From assembly GCA_023436825.1 (NCBI GenBank), contig JAEZHS010000305.1, forward strand, positions 1 through 10,258: DNA of 10,258 bases. Reading direction: 5' to 3'. The notes under the pieces were generated by a model. That model worked only from the letters and a program-made list of their open reading frames with translations, searched no databases and had not been told where the DNA came from. This document shows positions 1-6,464 of the stretch, piece after piece. Both the position numbers and the translations under genes were made by a program. Positions within the stretch are counted from its first letter, which is position 1. Each line of letters opens with the position of its first letter. This DNA comes from Pseudomonadota bacterium (lineage in GTDB: Bacteria; Pseudomonadota; Alphaproteobacteria; Reyranellales; Reyranellaceae).

Positions 1-1
1 G

Positions 2-640
2 CTGAAGCCCGCGATGGTGGCGATCGACACCGGCGGCAAGGCGGGCTCGACCGAGAAGGCCTATGCCTTCGGCCGCTGGCTACGCCGTCACCGGCCCGAC
101 CTGTTGCGCCGCGTGATGTTTATTAAGGGCGCATCGTCTGTGTCGGCTGCGAGCCAGGTGCGCGTGTGGCGCGCGCAATGGGACCCCAAGACGGCAGAGC
201 GCAAGCCCGGCGCGACGAAGAAGCCGCTGAGCCGCGCCGGCGTCGATTTGTGGCTGCTGGCGACCGACCTCTTGAAGGACGCCGTCGCCAACCGCCTGCG
301 CCGCGCGATGAAGGCCAAGGGCCAGCGGTGCGAAGGTGCGCTGCACGTCTCGCGGCACCTGCCGCCGGCGACGTTCGAGCAGCTCTGCGCTGAATCGCGC
401 GATGAGGACGGGCATTGGCAGAACGAACGCCGCGTCGCCAACGAAGGTTGGGACCTCGCGGTCTACTGCCACGCCGCGTGGATCCGGCTCGGCGGCGAGC
501 GCATCGACTGGGCCCGGCCGCCGACCTTCGCCGTGGTCGCCAAGGCGTCGGTGCAGTTGCCGACGATCGACAAACCCGCGCCCGCGCCGCCGCCACCGCG
601 GCGACGGGCGAGCCTGTTCCGCTTCGGCGGACGTCTTTGA
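2..640 (+). CDS. terL: Phage terminase large subunit, GpA family (5'-truncated; nuclease domain)
   Basis: This is the C-terminal part of the large terminase, the ATPase/nuclease that cuts concatemeric DNA and drives it into the procapsid through the portal. The reading frame is open from base 2, so the true start and the ATPase domain lie outside the window; the ATG at base 14 is internal. Visible signatures of the GpA nuclease domain are the VAIDTGG strand, whose Asp (bases 26-28) is a likely metal ligand, then the following helix with AYAFGRWLRRH, the 'MFIKG' strand, and the late NEGWD motif (bases 440-454), which corresponds to the 'RNEalD' signature of the family. The Pro/Ala-rich, basic tail (bases 567-637) is typical of a portal-docking C-terminus. 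The immediately following gpW-like and portal genes confirm the context. The family call is recognised by eye from motifs and synteny; confidence is high. Confidence 0.9.
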   Translation: MKPAMVAIDTGGKAGSTEKAYAFGRWLRRHRPDLLRRVMFIKGASSVSAASQVRVWRAQWDPKTAERKPGATKKPLSRAGVDLWLLATDLLKDAVANRLRRAMKAKGQRCEGALHVSRHLPPATFEQLCAESRDEDGHWQNERRVANEGWDLAVYCHAAWIRLGGERIDWARPPTFAVVAKASVQLPTIDKPAPAPPPPRRRASLFRFGGRL

Positions 641-647
641 GGGAACC

Positions 648-911
648 ATGGCTGCACTGGACGGCATCACGCTCGAGCAGGCGCAGGCCAATCTCGACGC
701 CTGGGTGAAGTGCTCGCTCAAGGTGGCGGCAAACCAGTCGTACACAATGCAGATCGACGGCAGCGAGCGCGTCTTCACCCGCGCCAATGCCGAGCACATC
801 GACAAGATGATCGACTATTGGCAGGGCAAGGTGCGCGCCATCACGGCCGCCGCCGCGAATGGCGGGCAGCGCCGCGGCATCCGCGTGACCCGGGGCCTGC
901 CCTCATGGTGA
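648..911 (+). CDS. gpW/DUF6148-like head-tail joining protein
   Basis: A small 87-residue protein located exactly where lambda encodes gpW, between the terminase and the portal. gpW binds the portal ring and forms part of the head completion connector that retains DNA and allows tail attachment. The sequence has an N-terminal helix rich in Gln/Ala (LEQAQANLDAWVKCSL), a short hairpin (QSYTMQIDGSERVFTRA), a second helix (EHIDKMIDYWQGKV) and a basic C-terminal tail (GQRRGIRVTRGLP) resembling the gpW tail. This is the helix-hairpin-helix layout of gpW and of the DUF6148 family. The start at 648 is chosen because GAGGGA (639-644) precedes it; the frame is open farther upstream, but that part only shadows the terminase gene. 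Its stop overlaps the portal start, which suggests translational coupling. Confidence 0.8.
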   Translation: MAALDGITLEQAQANLDAWVKCSLKVAANQSYTMQIDGSERVFTRANAEHIDKMIDYWQGKVRAITAAAANGGQRRGIRVTRGLPSW

Positions 912-2479
912 AGCGCGCGCTGGCCCGCATGCTGCTGCCCAGCCTCAAGGTCTGGGCGGGCTACGGCAGCGGCGGCTATACCGGCGGCGGCAGCCGCGGC
1001 TCGCTCGCGACCTTCCTGCCGCGCGCCGGCGGGCCGCGGTCGGACGCGATCCCGTCTCTGCCCAACCTGCGGGCGCGCAGCCGGGACCTCGACCGCAACA
1101 GCCCGCTTGCCACCGGCACGCTCGCGACCGTCACCACCAACGTGGTCGGCACCGGCATCTTCCCGATGGCGCGGCTCGACCCGATCCGGCTCGGCCTGGG
1201 GCCGGACAAGGCCGCGCAGATCGAGCTCGACCTCGGCTTCGAGTTCGACCTGTGGGCCGACGCCATCACGGCCGACGACACGCTCGAGCAGGACTTCTGG
1301 GGTCTGCAGGAGCTGGCGCTGCGCTCGCAGCTCTTGAGCGGCGATTGCTTCTCGGTGCCGCGCTACGACACCCGCGGCGCGTCGCCCTACGAGCTCGGCA
1401 TCGAGCTGATCGAGGCCGACCGCTGCTGCAACCCGACCGGCAAGATGGACGGCAGCATCATGCCGGGCGGCGCCGAGCTGATCGCCGGCGTCGAGGTCGA
1501 CCAGCGCGGCCGCGCCGTCGCCTACTGGTTCAGCGATCGCCACCCGGGTGAGGCGCTGCGCCGCTCGCTGCGCTGGCAGCGCCTGCCGGCATGGGGGCCG
1601 GGCGGCAACCGCGCGGTGTTCCATCACTTCCGCCGCCTGCGGCCCGGCCAGACGCGCGGTATCCCGTACTTCGCGCCGGTCATCAGCCTGTTCAAGGATC
1701 TCGGCCGCTACACCGACGCCGAGATCATGGCCGCGGTGCTGTCGGCCTGCTTCGCGTTGTCGACCACGGACGAGGCCGGAGACGGCGCCGACGTGCATGG
1801 CGCCGCCGATGCCGACGAGGTGCCGTCGGGCAACGGCGTCTCCGACCGCCTGCGCTTCTTCGAGCCCGGCCTGATGGCCAACCTCGCGGACCGGCAGAAG
1901 ATCGATTCCTTCCTGCCCAACCGGCCGAACCAGGCGTTCGATCCGTTCGTGCTCGCCATGCTGCGCCAGGTCGGCGTCGCGCTCGAGCTGCCCTACGAGG
2001 TGCTGGTCAAGCACTTCACCGCCTCCTACTCGGCGGCGCGCGCCGCGCTGCTCGAGGCGTGGAAGATGTTCCGCATGCGCCGCGCCTGGCTCGCGGCGTC
2101 GTTCTGCCAGCCGTACTACGAGCGCTGGCTGGTCGAGGCCTCGGCGCTCGGCCGGCCCGGCGTGCCCGACGTGTTCGGCGACTACGGCCGCTTCCGCGCC
2201 TGGTCGGCGTGCGAGTGGATCGGTCCGTCGCCCGGCCAGATCGACGAGCTGAAGGAGGCGCAGGCCGCCAAGCTGCGCGTCGACGAGGAGTTCTCCACGC
2301 GCGAGGAGGAGACGGCGCGACTGACCGGCGGCGACTGGCGGCAGAAGCATCGCCAGCGCGTGATCGAAGAGCGGCTGCGCCGGCAGGACGGCACGATCGC
2401 CGTGCCGTCGGCTGGCGTGCCCGCCGACAACGCGCAGCAGGATCCGCCGCAGAACCCGGACCAGAAGGAGGCCGCGTGA
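905..2479 (+). CDS. Phage portal protein, lambda gpB family (Phage_portal_2)
   Basis: The 524-residue portal forms the dodecameric ring at one capsid vertex through which the terminase pumps DNA. Family signatures are visible in order: LRARSRDLDRNSPLA and TTNVVGTGI near residues 55-85 (the conserved 'RSRDL.RN..a' and 'nvVGtGi' blocks), LLSGDCF, GIELIEADR, then GRAVAYWFSDRHPGE, the RPGQTRGIPYFAPVI block, the YTDAEIMAAVLSA helix, and the late WIGPSPGQIDELKEAQAAK segment. The acidic/basic C-terminal tail is typical. Length matches the family (about 500-550 aa). The ATG at 905 overlaps the gpW-like stop by 7 bases; GTG at 908 gives a 4-base GTGA overlap and is an equally possible start. The frame extends upstream to 710, but that part only shadows the gpW-like gene. 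The N-terminus has a Gly-rich stretch (residues 20-32) that is probably flexible. Confidence 0.93.
   Translation: MVKRALARMLLPSLKVWAGYGSGGYTGGGSRGSLATFLPRAGGPRSDAIPSLPNLRARSRDLDRNSPLATGTLATVTTNVVGTGIFPMARLDPIRLGLGPDKAAQIELDLGFEFDLWADAITADDTLEQDFWGLQELALRSQLLSGDCFSVPRYDTRGASPYELGIELIEADRCCNPTGKMDGSIMPGGAELIAGVEVDQRGRAVAYWFSDRHPGEALRRSLRWQRLPAWGPGGNRAVFHHFRRLRPGQTRGIPYFAPVISLFKDLGRYTDAEIMAAVLSACFALSTTDEAGDGADVHGAADADEVPSGNGVSDRLRFFEPGLMANLADRQKIDSFLPNRPNQAFDPFVLAMLRQVGVALELPYEVLVKHFTASYSAARAALLEAWKMFRMRRAWLAASFCQPYYERWLVEASALGRPGVPDVFGDYGRFRAWSACEWIGPSPGQIDELKEAQAAKLRVDEEFSTREEETARLTGGDWRQKHRQRVIEERLRRQDGTIAVPSAGVPADNAQQDPPQNPDQKEAA
2465..2470 (+). promoter_or_regulatory. Ribosome binding site fixing the GTG start of the protease
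   Basis: AAGGAG lies five bases before the GTG at 2476. The frame of the protease is open far upstream, including an ATG at 1591, but that extension only shadows the portal gene. This strong site, together with the GTGA overlap with the portal stop, decides for the GTG start. Confidence 0.8.
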
Positions 2480-3831
2480 CCGACCACGTACCGCTGCGCG
2501 TCCTCGACGCGCTGCTGACCCAGCAGTGGGCCATGCAGGAGGACTACCTGCGCGCCATGGTCGAGGTGGTGAACCGCGACCACGGTCCCGCGCTCGAGGC
2601 GCTGGCGGCGCGACGCGACAAGCCGCTCGACAACACTCATCGCACGACGGTGCGCGAGGGCGTCGCCATCGTGCCCGTCGTCGGGCCGCTGTTCCGCTAC
2701 GCCAACCTGTTCACCATGCTGAGCGGCGCCAGCTCGCTCGGCACGCTCGCCACCGACTTCCAGGCCGCGCTCGACGATCGGTCGGTGCGCGCCATCCTGC
2801 TGAACGTCGACAGCCCCGGTGGCGAGGTCAACGGCATCGCCGAAATGGCGTCGATGGTCATGGCCGCGCGCGGCCGCAAGAAGATCGCGGCGCACATCGG
2901 CCATTCCGGCGCCTCGGGGGCCTACTGGATCGCCTCGGCGGCCGAGCTGGTCACTGCCGCGCCGACCGCTCTGGTCGGCTCGGTGGGCGCCGTCATGACC
3001 ATTCGCGACACGCGCAAGATCGACGAGGCGCGCGGCATCCGCACGATCGAGATCGTGTCCAGCCAGTCGCCCGACAAGCGCGTCGATCCCGCGACCGATG
3101 CCGGCGTCGCCAAGCTGCAGCTGGTGGTCGACCGCATCGCCGAAGAGTTCGTGACTGCCGTCGCCCGCCAGCGCGGCGTCACGCCTGAGAAAGTCCTCGC
3201 CGACTTCGGCAAGGGCGGCCTGCTGGTCGGGGCGGACGCCGCCCGCGCCGGCATGGTCGACGGTGTGTCGACCTTCGAGAGCGTGTTGGCGTCGCTTGTT
3301 GCAGAGACCACGGGAGGCGGCGACCAGCGCCGGTCCTTCTTCACCTTCAGCACGGAGAAAGAGATGACTGTGATCACGACGGTGGCCGCGCTGCGGGCCG
3401 CCTATCCCGACCTCGTCGCCCAGATCGAGAAGGACGCCGCCACCACGGCGCGCGCCGAGGGCGAGACTGCCGGCAAGGCCGCAGGCATCGCCGAGGGCGA
3501 GAAGGCGGGCAAGGCCGCCGGCTTCGTCGAGGGCGCCACCGCCGAGCGTGCGCGCGTCGCCGGCATCCAGGCGCACCAGGTGCCGGGCACCGAGAAGCTG
3601 GTCGCCGAGATGGTGGCCGACGGCAAGACCACGCCCGACCAGGCCGCCGCGCGCATCCTGGGCGAGGTGAGGGCGCAGGGCCCGCGCGCGCTCGCCGCGT
3701 TGAAGACCGACGAGCCGCCGAAGACCGGCAGCGGCGCGACGGCGTCCGGCGGCGGCAGTGCTGACCTGTCCGCTTACGACAAGGGCCGCGTCATCGCCCT
3801 GCGCGCCAAGGGCAAAGAGGCGGCGGCGTAA
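2476..3831 (+). CDS. Capsid assembly protease, S49 (SppA/ClpP-like; lambda gpC type) with C-terminal scaffold region
   Basis: A 451-residue protease-scaffold protein that would act inside the procapsid, cleaving scaffold and portal during maturation. Residues about 60-275 form an S49 domain: EGVAIVPVVGPL, the oxyanion/turn motif NVDSPGGEV (110-118), and HSGASGAYWIAS (143-154), where Ser147 is the expected nucleophile. The candidate general-base lysine is Lys201 in SPDKRVDP, by analogy with SppA-type Ser/Lys dyads. Residues about 297-451 are a charged, Ala/Gly/Glu-rich helical region with AxG/EG repeats and the ATAERARVAGI segment, typical of the scaffold half of gpC-like proteins. The gene starts at GTG 2476 within a GTGA overlap with the portal stop. 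The scaffold part appears to be expressed separately as well, from an internal start at 3364 (see that entry). Identity is very likely; the catalytic assignments are inferred by motif. Confidence 0.92.
   Translation: MTDHVPLRVLDALLTQQWAMQEDYLRAMVEVVNRDHGPALEALAARRDKPLDNTHRTTVREGVAIVPVVGPLFRYANLFTMLSGASSLGTLATDFQAALDDRSVRAILLNVDSPGGEVNGIAEMASMVMAARGRKKIAAHIGHSGASGAYWIASAAELVTAAPTALVGSVGAVMTIRDTRKIDEARGIRTIEIVSSQSPDKRVDPATDAGVAKLQLVVDRIAEEFVTAVARQRGVTPEKVLADFGKGGLLVGADAARAGMVDGVSTFESVLASLVAETTGGGDQRRSFFTFSTEKEMTVITTVAALRAAYPDLVAQIEKDAATTARAEGETAGKAAGIAEGEKAGKAAGFVEGATAERARVAGIQAHQVPGTEKLVAEMVADGKTTPDQAAARILGEVRAQGPRALAALKTDEPPKTGSGATASGGGSADLSAYDKGRVIALRAKGKEAAA
3354..3357 (+). promoter_or_regulatory. 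Internal ribosome binding site for a nested scaffold protein
   Basis: GGAG at 3354-3357 is followed after six bases by an in-frame ATG at 3364. It lies inside the protease gene, at the junction between the protease domain and the scaffold-like C-terminal region. Position and spacing are those of a working translation start. Confidence 0.6.
3364..3831 (+). CDS. Nested capsid scaffold protein (Nu3-like), in frame with the protease
   Basis: The predicted 155-residue product is the C-terminal third of the protease polypeptide, made from an internal ATG in the same frame. In lambda, the scaffold Nu3 is produced this way from inside gene C and guides assembly of the major capsid protein before being removed. 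Here the internal ATG has a good ribosome binding site and starts exactly where the S49 domain ends. The product has the expected composition: an initial helix (TTVAALRAAYPDLVAQIEK), a long charged Ala/Glu/Lys-rich helical stretch with repeated A-G-x-A-x-G units, ATAERARVAGI, a predicted linker with PPKTGSGATASGGGS, and a short basic C-terminal helix (AYDKGRVIALRAKGKEAAA), which in scaffolds commonly contacts the capsid protein. Separate expression is inferred from sequence only. Confidence 0.62.
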   Translation: MTVITTVAALRAAYPDLVAQIEKDAATTARAEGETAGKAAGIAEGEKAGKAAGFVEGATAERARVAGIQAHQVPGTEKLVAEMVADGKTTPDQAAARILGEVRAQGPRALAALKTDEPPKTGSGATASGGGSADLSAYDKGRVIALRAKGKEAAA

Positions 3832-3840
3832 GGCCGCCTC
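3817..3840 (+). other. Hairpin spanning the protease/scaffold stop codon
   Basis: GAGGCGGC (3817-3824) pairs perfectly with GCCGCCTC (3833-3840) around an 8-base loop that contains the stop codon. No T-run follows directly, so an intrinsic terminator is unlikely. It may influence mRNA stability ahead of the decoration gene, or may be a chance result of high GC. Confidence 0.3.
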
Positions 3841-3876
3841 GGTTCCCCTCCCGCAACTCTTTCAAAGGACGTTCCC

Positions 3877-4518
3877 ATGGAAACCGCTACCTACGATCCC
3901 AACGGCCTGATGGCCGGCGACGAGGCGCCGCTGCAGCGTGCGATCACGCTGATCTCGGGCCAGAACCTGGCGCGCGGCGCGCTGCTCGGCCGCGTCACCG
4001 TCGGCTCCGCGAGCTCGGCCGCCAAGGCCGGCGGCAACACCGGCGGCGGCACGCTGACGCTCGACGGCACCACGCCGGTGCTGGCCGGCGCGAAGTCCGG
4101 CGTCTACACCGTGCGCTGCATCGCCGCCGCGAGCAACGCCGGCACCTTCCGGGTCGAGGATCCCGACGGCTTCGTCCTGGGCGACGTCGAGGTCGGCGCG
4201 ACCTTCGCCGACGACATCAAGTTCGTTCTCGCCGATGTCGGCACCGACTTCGCCGTCGGCGACGGCTTCGATGTCACCGTCGCAGCCGCCGACAAGTACA
4301 AGCTGTCGCTGTCTGCCGCGACCGACGGCTCGCAGGTCCCGGCCGCCGTGCTGGCGATCGACTGCGACGCCAGCCTCGCCGACAAGAGCACCACCGCCTT
4401 CTTCAGCGGCGAGTTCAACGGCGCGAAGATGACCTTCGGCGCCGGCCACACGGCATCGAGCGTGGAGGCGACCTTCCGGAAGGCGGGTGTGCCCATTGCA
4501 GTCAGGACGCTGCCCTAA
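3877..4518 (+). CDS. Head decoration protein, lambda gpD family, with inserted domain
   Basis: This 213-residue protein is the shell-stabilising decoration protein that binds the expanded capsid as trimers. The N-terminal 45 residues (GDEAPLQRAITLISGQNLARGALLGRVT) and C-terminal 75 residues (KYKLSLSAATDGSQVPAAVLAIDCD..., ending AVRTLP) make a complete gpD-like fold: start of life as an additive to the shell surface, with the 'G...P.AVL' and terminal hydrophobic strand blocks of the HDPD family. Residues about 52-137 are an extra beta-rich block (GGNTGGGTLTLDG..., GTFRVEDPDGFVLGDVEVG, TDFAVGDGFDVTVAA) absent from the roughly 110-residue lambda gpD. Similar blocks are familiar in phage decoration proteins. 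AAAGGA (3864-3869) precedes the ATG by seven bases. The gene sits directly before the major capsid gene, as in lambda. Confidence 0.85.
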   Translation: METATYDPNGLMAGDEAPLQRAITLISGQNLARGALLGRVTVGSASSAAKAGGNTGGGTLTLDGTTPVLAGAKSGVYTVRCIAAASNAGTFRVEDPDGFVLGDVEVGATFADDIKFVLADVGTDFAVGDGFDVTVAAADKYKLSLSAATDGSQVPAAVLAIDCDASLADKSTTAFFSGEFNGAKMTFGAGHTASSVEATFRKAGVPIAVRTLP

Positions 4519-4560
4519 GAAGGCGACGTCGCCCCCAACCCCCCTTCCTGAGAGGCTTCT

Positions 4561-5592
4561 ATGAATCTCTACGACACCCAGACCCTGCTCGGCATGATCG
4601 ACGCGCTCGACACGCCGCGCCGCTTCATGTTCGACTTGTACTTCAGCGCGGCGACGATCACCTTCGACACCGAGGAGATCCTGTTCGACCGCATCACGGC
4701 GTCGCGGCGCATCGCGCCCTATGTCTCGCCGCGGGTGGCGGGCAAGGCGCAGAGCCTGCGCGGGGCGACCTCGCGCTCCTACCGGCCGGCCTACGTCAAG
4801 CCCAAGGCGGTTGTGAACCCCGCCGCCGCGCTGAAGCGCCGCCCGGGCGAGCGCATCGGCGGCGAGATGTCTCCGGCCGACCGCTTCGACCGCATCCTGG
4901 TGCAGGAGCTCGAGGACCAGGACCTGCAGATCACGCGCCGCGAGGAGCTGATGGCGATCGAGATCTTGCGGACCGGCAAGCTGGTCGCCGAGTCGGCCGA
5001 GTTCGACAAGCTCGAGCTCGACTTCGATCGCCCGGCCGGCCACACGGTCGGCCTCACCTCGACCGACCGCTGGGGCGAGAGCGGCGTCAAGCCGCTGGCC
5101 AACATCAAGACCTGGGCGCAGACCGTGCACAACAACAGCGGTGCGCATCCCGGCCTGGTCATCTTCGATCCGCTGGCGGCCGGCCTCTTCCTGGCCGACC
5201 CCGACCTGGCCGCCATCCTCGACAATCGCCGCCAGGCCGACGGCAGCATGCAGCTCGCCGGCGCCGTCACCGGCGCGCAGGGCACCGAGGCGGTGCGGCT
5301 GGGCGCCATCGGCCAGTTCGAGTTCTGGCAGTACCAGCAGACCTACAAGGACGATTCCGGCGCCACCCAGAAGATGATGCCGGACTACACGGTCATCATG
5401 GGCTCGCCCGCCGGCTTCGAGGGCTATGCCTGCTACGGCGCCATCCAGGACGTCGACGCCCTGCAGGCCATGCCGCGCTTCCCCAAGATGTGGACGGAGA
5501 ACGATCCGTCCGTCGCCATGGTGATGACGCAGTCGGCGCCGCTGCCGGTGCCGGCGCGGGTCGATACGTCGTTCTGCGCGACCGTGCGGTAA
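4561..5592 (+). CDS. Major capsid protein, lambda gpE family
   Basis: The 343-residue shell protein matches lambda gpE in length (341) and in block order. Visible matches are the N-terminal 'LYDTQTLLGMI' helix, FDLYFSAATITFDTEEILFDRI, the YVSPRVAGKAQSLRG segment, YRPAYVKPKAVVNP (gpE has TPGYVKPKHEVNP), the ERIGGEMSPADRFDRILVQELEDQDLQITRREE helix region, IVIFDPLAAGLF-like strand (LVIFDPLAAGLF), LDNRR, the PDYTVIMGSPAGFEGYACYGAIQDVDA block (gpE: YGCIQDADA), PRFPKMWTENDPS, and the QSAPL strand near the C-terminus. It would adopt the HK97 fold, assemble on the scaffold and be expanded during packaging. The ribosome binding site is GAGAGG at 4550-4555, five bases before the ATG. Confidence 0.95.
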   Translation: MNLYDTQTLLGMIDALDTPRRFMFDLYFSAATITFDTEEILFDRITASRRIAPYVSPRVAGKAQSLRGATSRSYRPAYVKPKAVVNPAAALKRRPGERIGGEMSPADRFDRILVQELEDQDLQITRREELMAIEILRTGKLVAESAEFDKLELDFDRPAGHTVGLTSTDRWGESGVKPLANIKTWAQTVHNNSGAHPGLVIFDPLAAGLFLADPDLAAILDNRRQADGSMQLAGAVTGAQGTEAVRLGAIGQFEFWQYQQTYKDDSGATQKMMPDYTVIMGSPAGFEGYACYGAIQDVDALQAMPRFPKMWTENDPSVAMVMTQSAPLPVPARVDTSFCATVR

Positions 5593-5623
5593 CCCGGACC
5601 GACCCGCCACTCTGGCGCGCTGA

Positions 5624-5643
5624 GGGCGCAGTTTACTGCGCCC
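5624..5643 (+). other. Perfect hairpin downstream of the capsid gene (first of two)
   Basis: GGGCGCAG (5624-5631) and CTGCGCCC (5636-5643) form a perfect 8-bp stem with a TTTA loop, 32 bases after the capsid stop. No T-tract follows. Possible roles are protection of the capsid mRNA 3' end or partial transcription attenuation. Confidence 0.5.
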
Positions 5644-5653
5644 CGCGACGCGC

Positions 5654-5676
5654 ACTCCCGGCCTTTGGCCGGGAGT
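5654..5676 (+). terminator. Terminator-like hairpin downstream of the capsid gene (second of two)
   Basis: ACTCCCGGCC (5654-5663) and GGCCGGGAGT (5667-5676) form a perfect 10-bp stem with a TTT loop. It is a strong stem, but what follows (TGATGACTCTTG) is not a T-run, so it is at best a weak or factor-assisted terminator. The surrounding gap 5593-5720 holds no other recognisable feature apart from the first hairpin and the ribosome binding site AGGAG at 5709-5713. Confidence 0.4.
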
Positions 5677-5720
5677 TGATGACTCTTGAAAATCCCCTCT
5701 GACTGACCAGGAGCCCCGCA

Positions 5721-6146
5721 ATGGCGTCCTATGTGAAGTTCCAGCCGTTCGTCGAGAACGTGTCCGAGAAGGTCCACAATCTCGGCGCCGATACGCTGAA
5801 GATCGCGCTGAGCAACACCGCGCCCAACGCGACCGACGCGACCTTCTCGCAGATCACCGAGATCTCGGCGGGCAACGGCTATACCGCGGGCGGCACCGCC
5901 GCCTCGATCTCGTCCTCGGCGCAGTCGTCTGGCACCTACAAGCTGGTGCTGGCCGACGTGGTGTTCACCGCGTCCGGCGGCACCATCGGGCCGTTCCGCT
6001 ACGTCATCCTCTACAACGACACGCCGACCTCGCCGGCCGATCCGCTGATCGCCTACTGGGATTACGGCTCGTCGATCACGCTCAACTCGGGCGAGACCTT
6101 CACCGCCGACATGGATGCCACCGCCGGCGTGCTGACTCTCGCCTAA
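5721..6146 (+). CDS. Conserved phage protein, beta-rich, probable virion component (141 aa)
   Basis: The sequence resembles a family of small phage proteins that I recognise only as conserved hypotheticals, with the pattern 'Y.kF..FvE.v.e.vHdL..dtlkiaLs...p' at the N-terminus (VKFQPFVENVSEKVHNLGADTLKIALSNTAP), TEISAGNGY, a Ser/Thr-rich middle, then SSGTYKLVLADVVFTASGGTIGPFRYVILYND and a final LIAYWDYGSSITL. The alternation of hydrophobic and polar residues predicts beta strands throughout, with no membrane segment or signal peptide. The family is usually found next to capsid or tail genes, so a structural role is inferred. The start is supported by AGGAG (5709-5713) seven bases upstream. The exact function is unknown. 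Confidence 0.75.
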   Translation: MASYVKFQPFVENVSEKVHNLGADTLKIALSNTAPNATDATFSQITEISAGNGYTAGGTAASISSSAQSSGTYKLVLADVVFTASGGTIGPFRYVILYNDTPTSPADPLIAYWDYGSSITLNSGETFTADMDATAGVLTLA

Positions 6147-6151
6147 GCGGT

Positions 6152-6184
6152 GCCGGCGCCGCCGCGCGGCGCTGGCGTCCTTTT
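6152..6184 (+). terminator. Candidate weak rho-independent terminator after the 141-aa gene
   Basis: GCCGGCGCCGC (6152-6162) pairs with GCGGCGCTGGC (6166-6176) across a 3-base loop: 11 pairs, one of them G-U. It is followed by GTCCTTTT (6177-6184), a short T-rich run. This is the most terminator-like structure in the window, but the short T-tract and the closely spaced next gene suggest attenuation and not full termination. Confidence 0.45.
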
Positions 6185-6210
6185 CACCATCAAGCAGTGA
6201 GGATCCCGCC

Positions 6211-6450
6211 ATGGGTATCAAAGACGACTGGCTCGCCGACTTCTGGAAGACCAAGGATGCGATCGACGCGCTCGACAAGAAGCTCGAGCCGATGATCGCC
6301 GCACGCGACAAGCTGCAGGCCGAGTTCGAGCCCAAGCTGCGTGACATGAACCAGGCGATCATGGAAGCCAAGGAGCCGCGCTACGAGCTGGCGCAGAAGC
6401 TCGCCATGCTCGCCAAGGCGCTGGGCGACAAGGTCGGCGAGCGGCCGTAG
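6211..6450 (+). CDS. Small charged coiled-coil protein, unknown function (79 aa)
   Basis: I do not recognise a family. The protein is almost wholly helical by composition, with heptad-like spacing of hydrophobics (WLADFWKTKDAIDALDKKLEPM, then IAARDKLQAEF and ELAQKLAMLAKALG) and many Lys/Glu/Asp residues, so a short coiled coil is likely. It has no signal peptide or membrane segment. GAGGA (6199-6203) sits seven bases before the ATG. It occupies the region between capsid and neck genes where lambda has FI, a packaging accessory factor, but there is no sequence reason to equate them. Conserved operon position and a good ribosome binding site make it a real gene; function is open. Confidence 0.7.
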   Translation: MGIKDDWLADFWKTKDAIDALDKKLEPMIAARDKLQAEFEPKLRDMNQAIMEAKEPRYELAQKLAMLAKALGDKVGERP

Positions 6451-6464
6451 GGGAGGGCAAGACG

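Noticed and set aside
80..805. Long minus-strand frames opposite the terminase
   Set aside because: They overlap each other in different frames, are Arg-rich and contradict the terminase motifs on the plus strand.
815..2350. A 511-codon open frame on the minus strand opposite the portal
   Set aside because: High-GC shadow; low-complexity product and strong plus-strand portal motifs.
2182..3576. A 464-codon open frame on the minus strand opposite the protease
   Set aside because: Shadow of the S49 protease gene, which has catalytic motifs in the right order on the plus strand.
4522..4533. GGCGACGTCGCC palindrome between the decoration and capsid genes
   Set aside because: A perfect 12-base palindrome, but it has no loop for a hairpin and such palindromes are expected by chance at this GC content.
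5490..5702. A 70-codon plus-strand frame overlapping the capsid gene end and the following gap
   Set aside because: Most of it shadows the capsid gene and the rest runs through two hairpins; no ribosome binding site was seen at its start.
5684..5720. TTGAAA near 5686 as a possible -35 promoter element
   Set aside because: No acceptable -10 box occurs at the right distance, so I do not call a promoter.
3862..5721. A 619-codon open frame on the minus strand opposite the decoration and capsid genes
   Set aside because: A stop-poor frame caused by high GC. The product is Arg/Gly/Ala-rich with no recognisable motif, while the plus strand holds two clear capsid genes.
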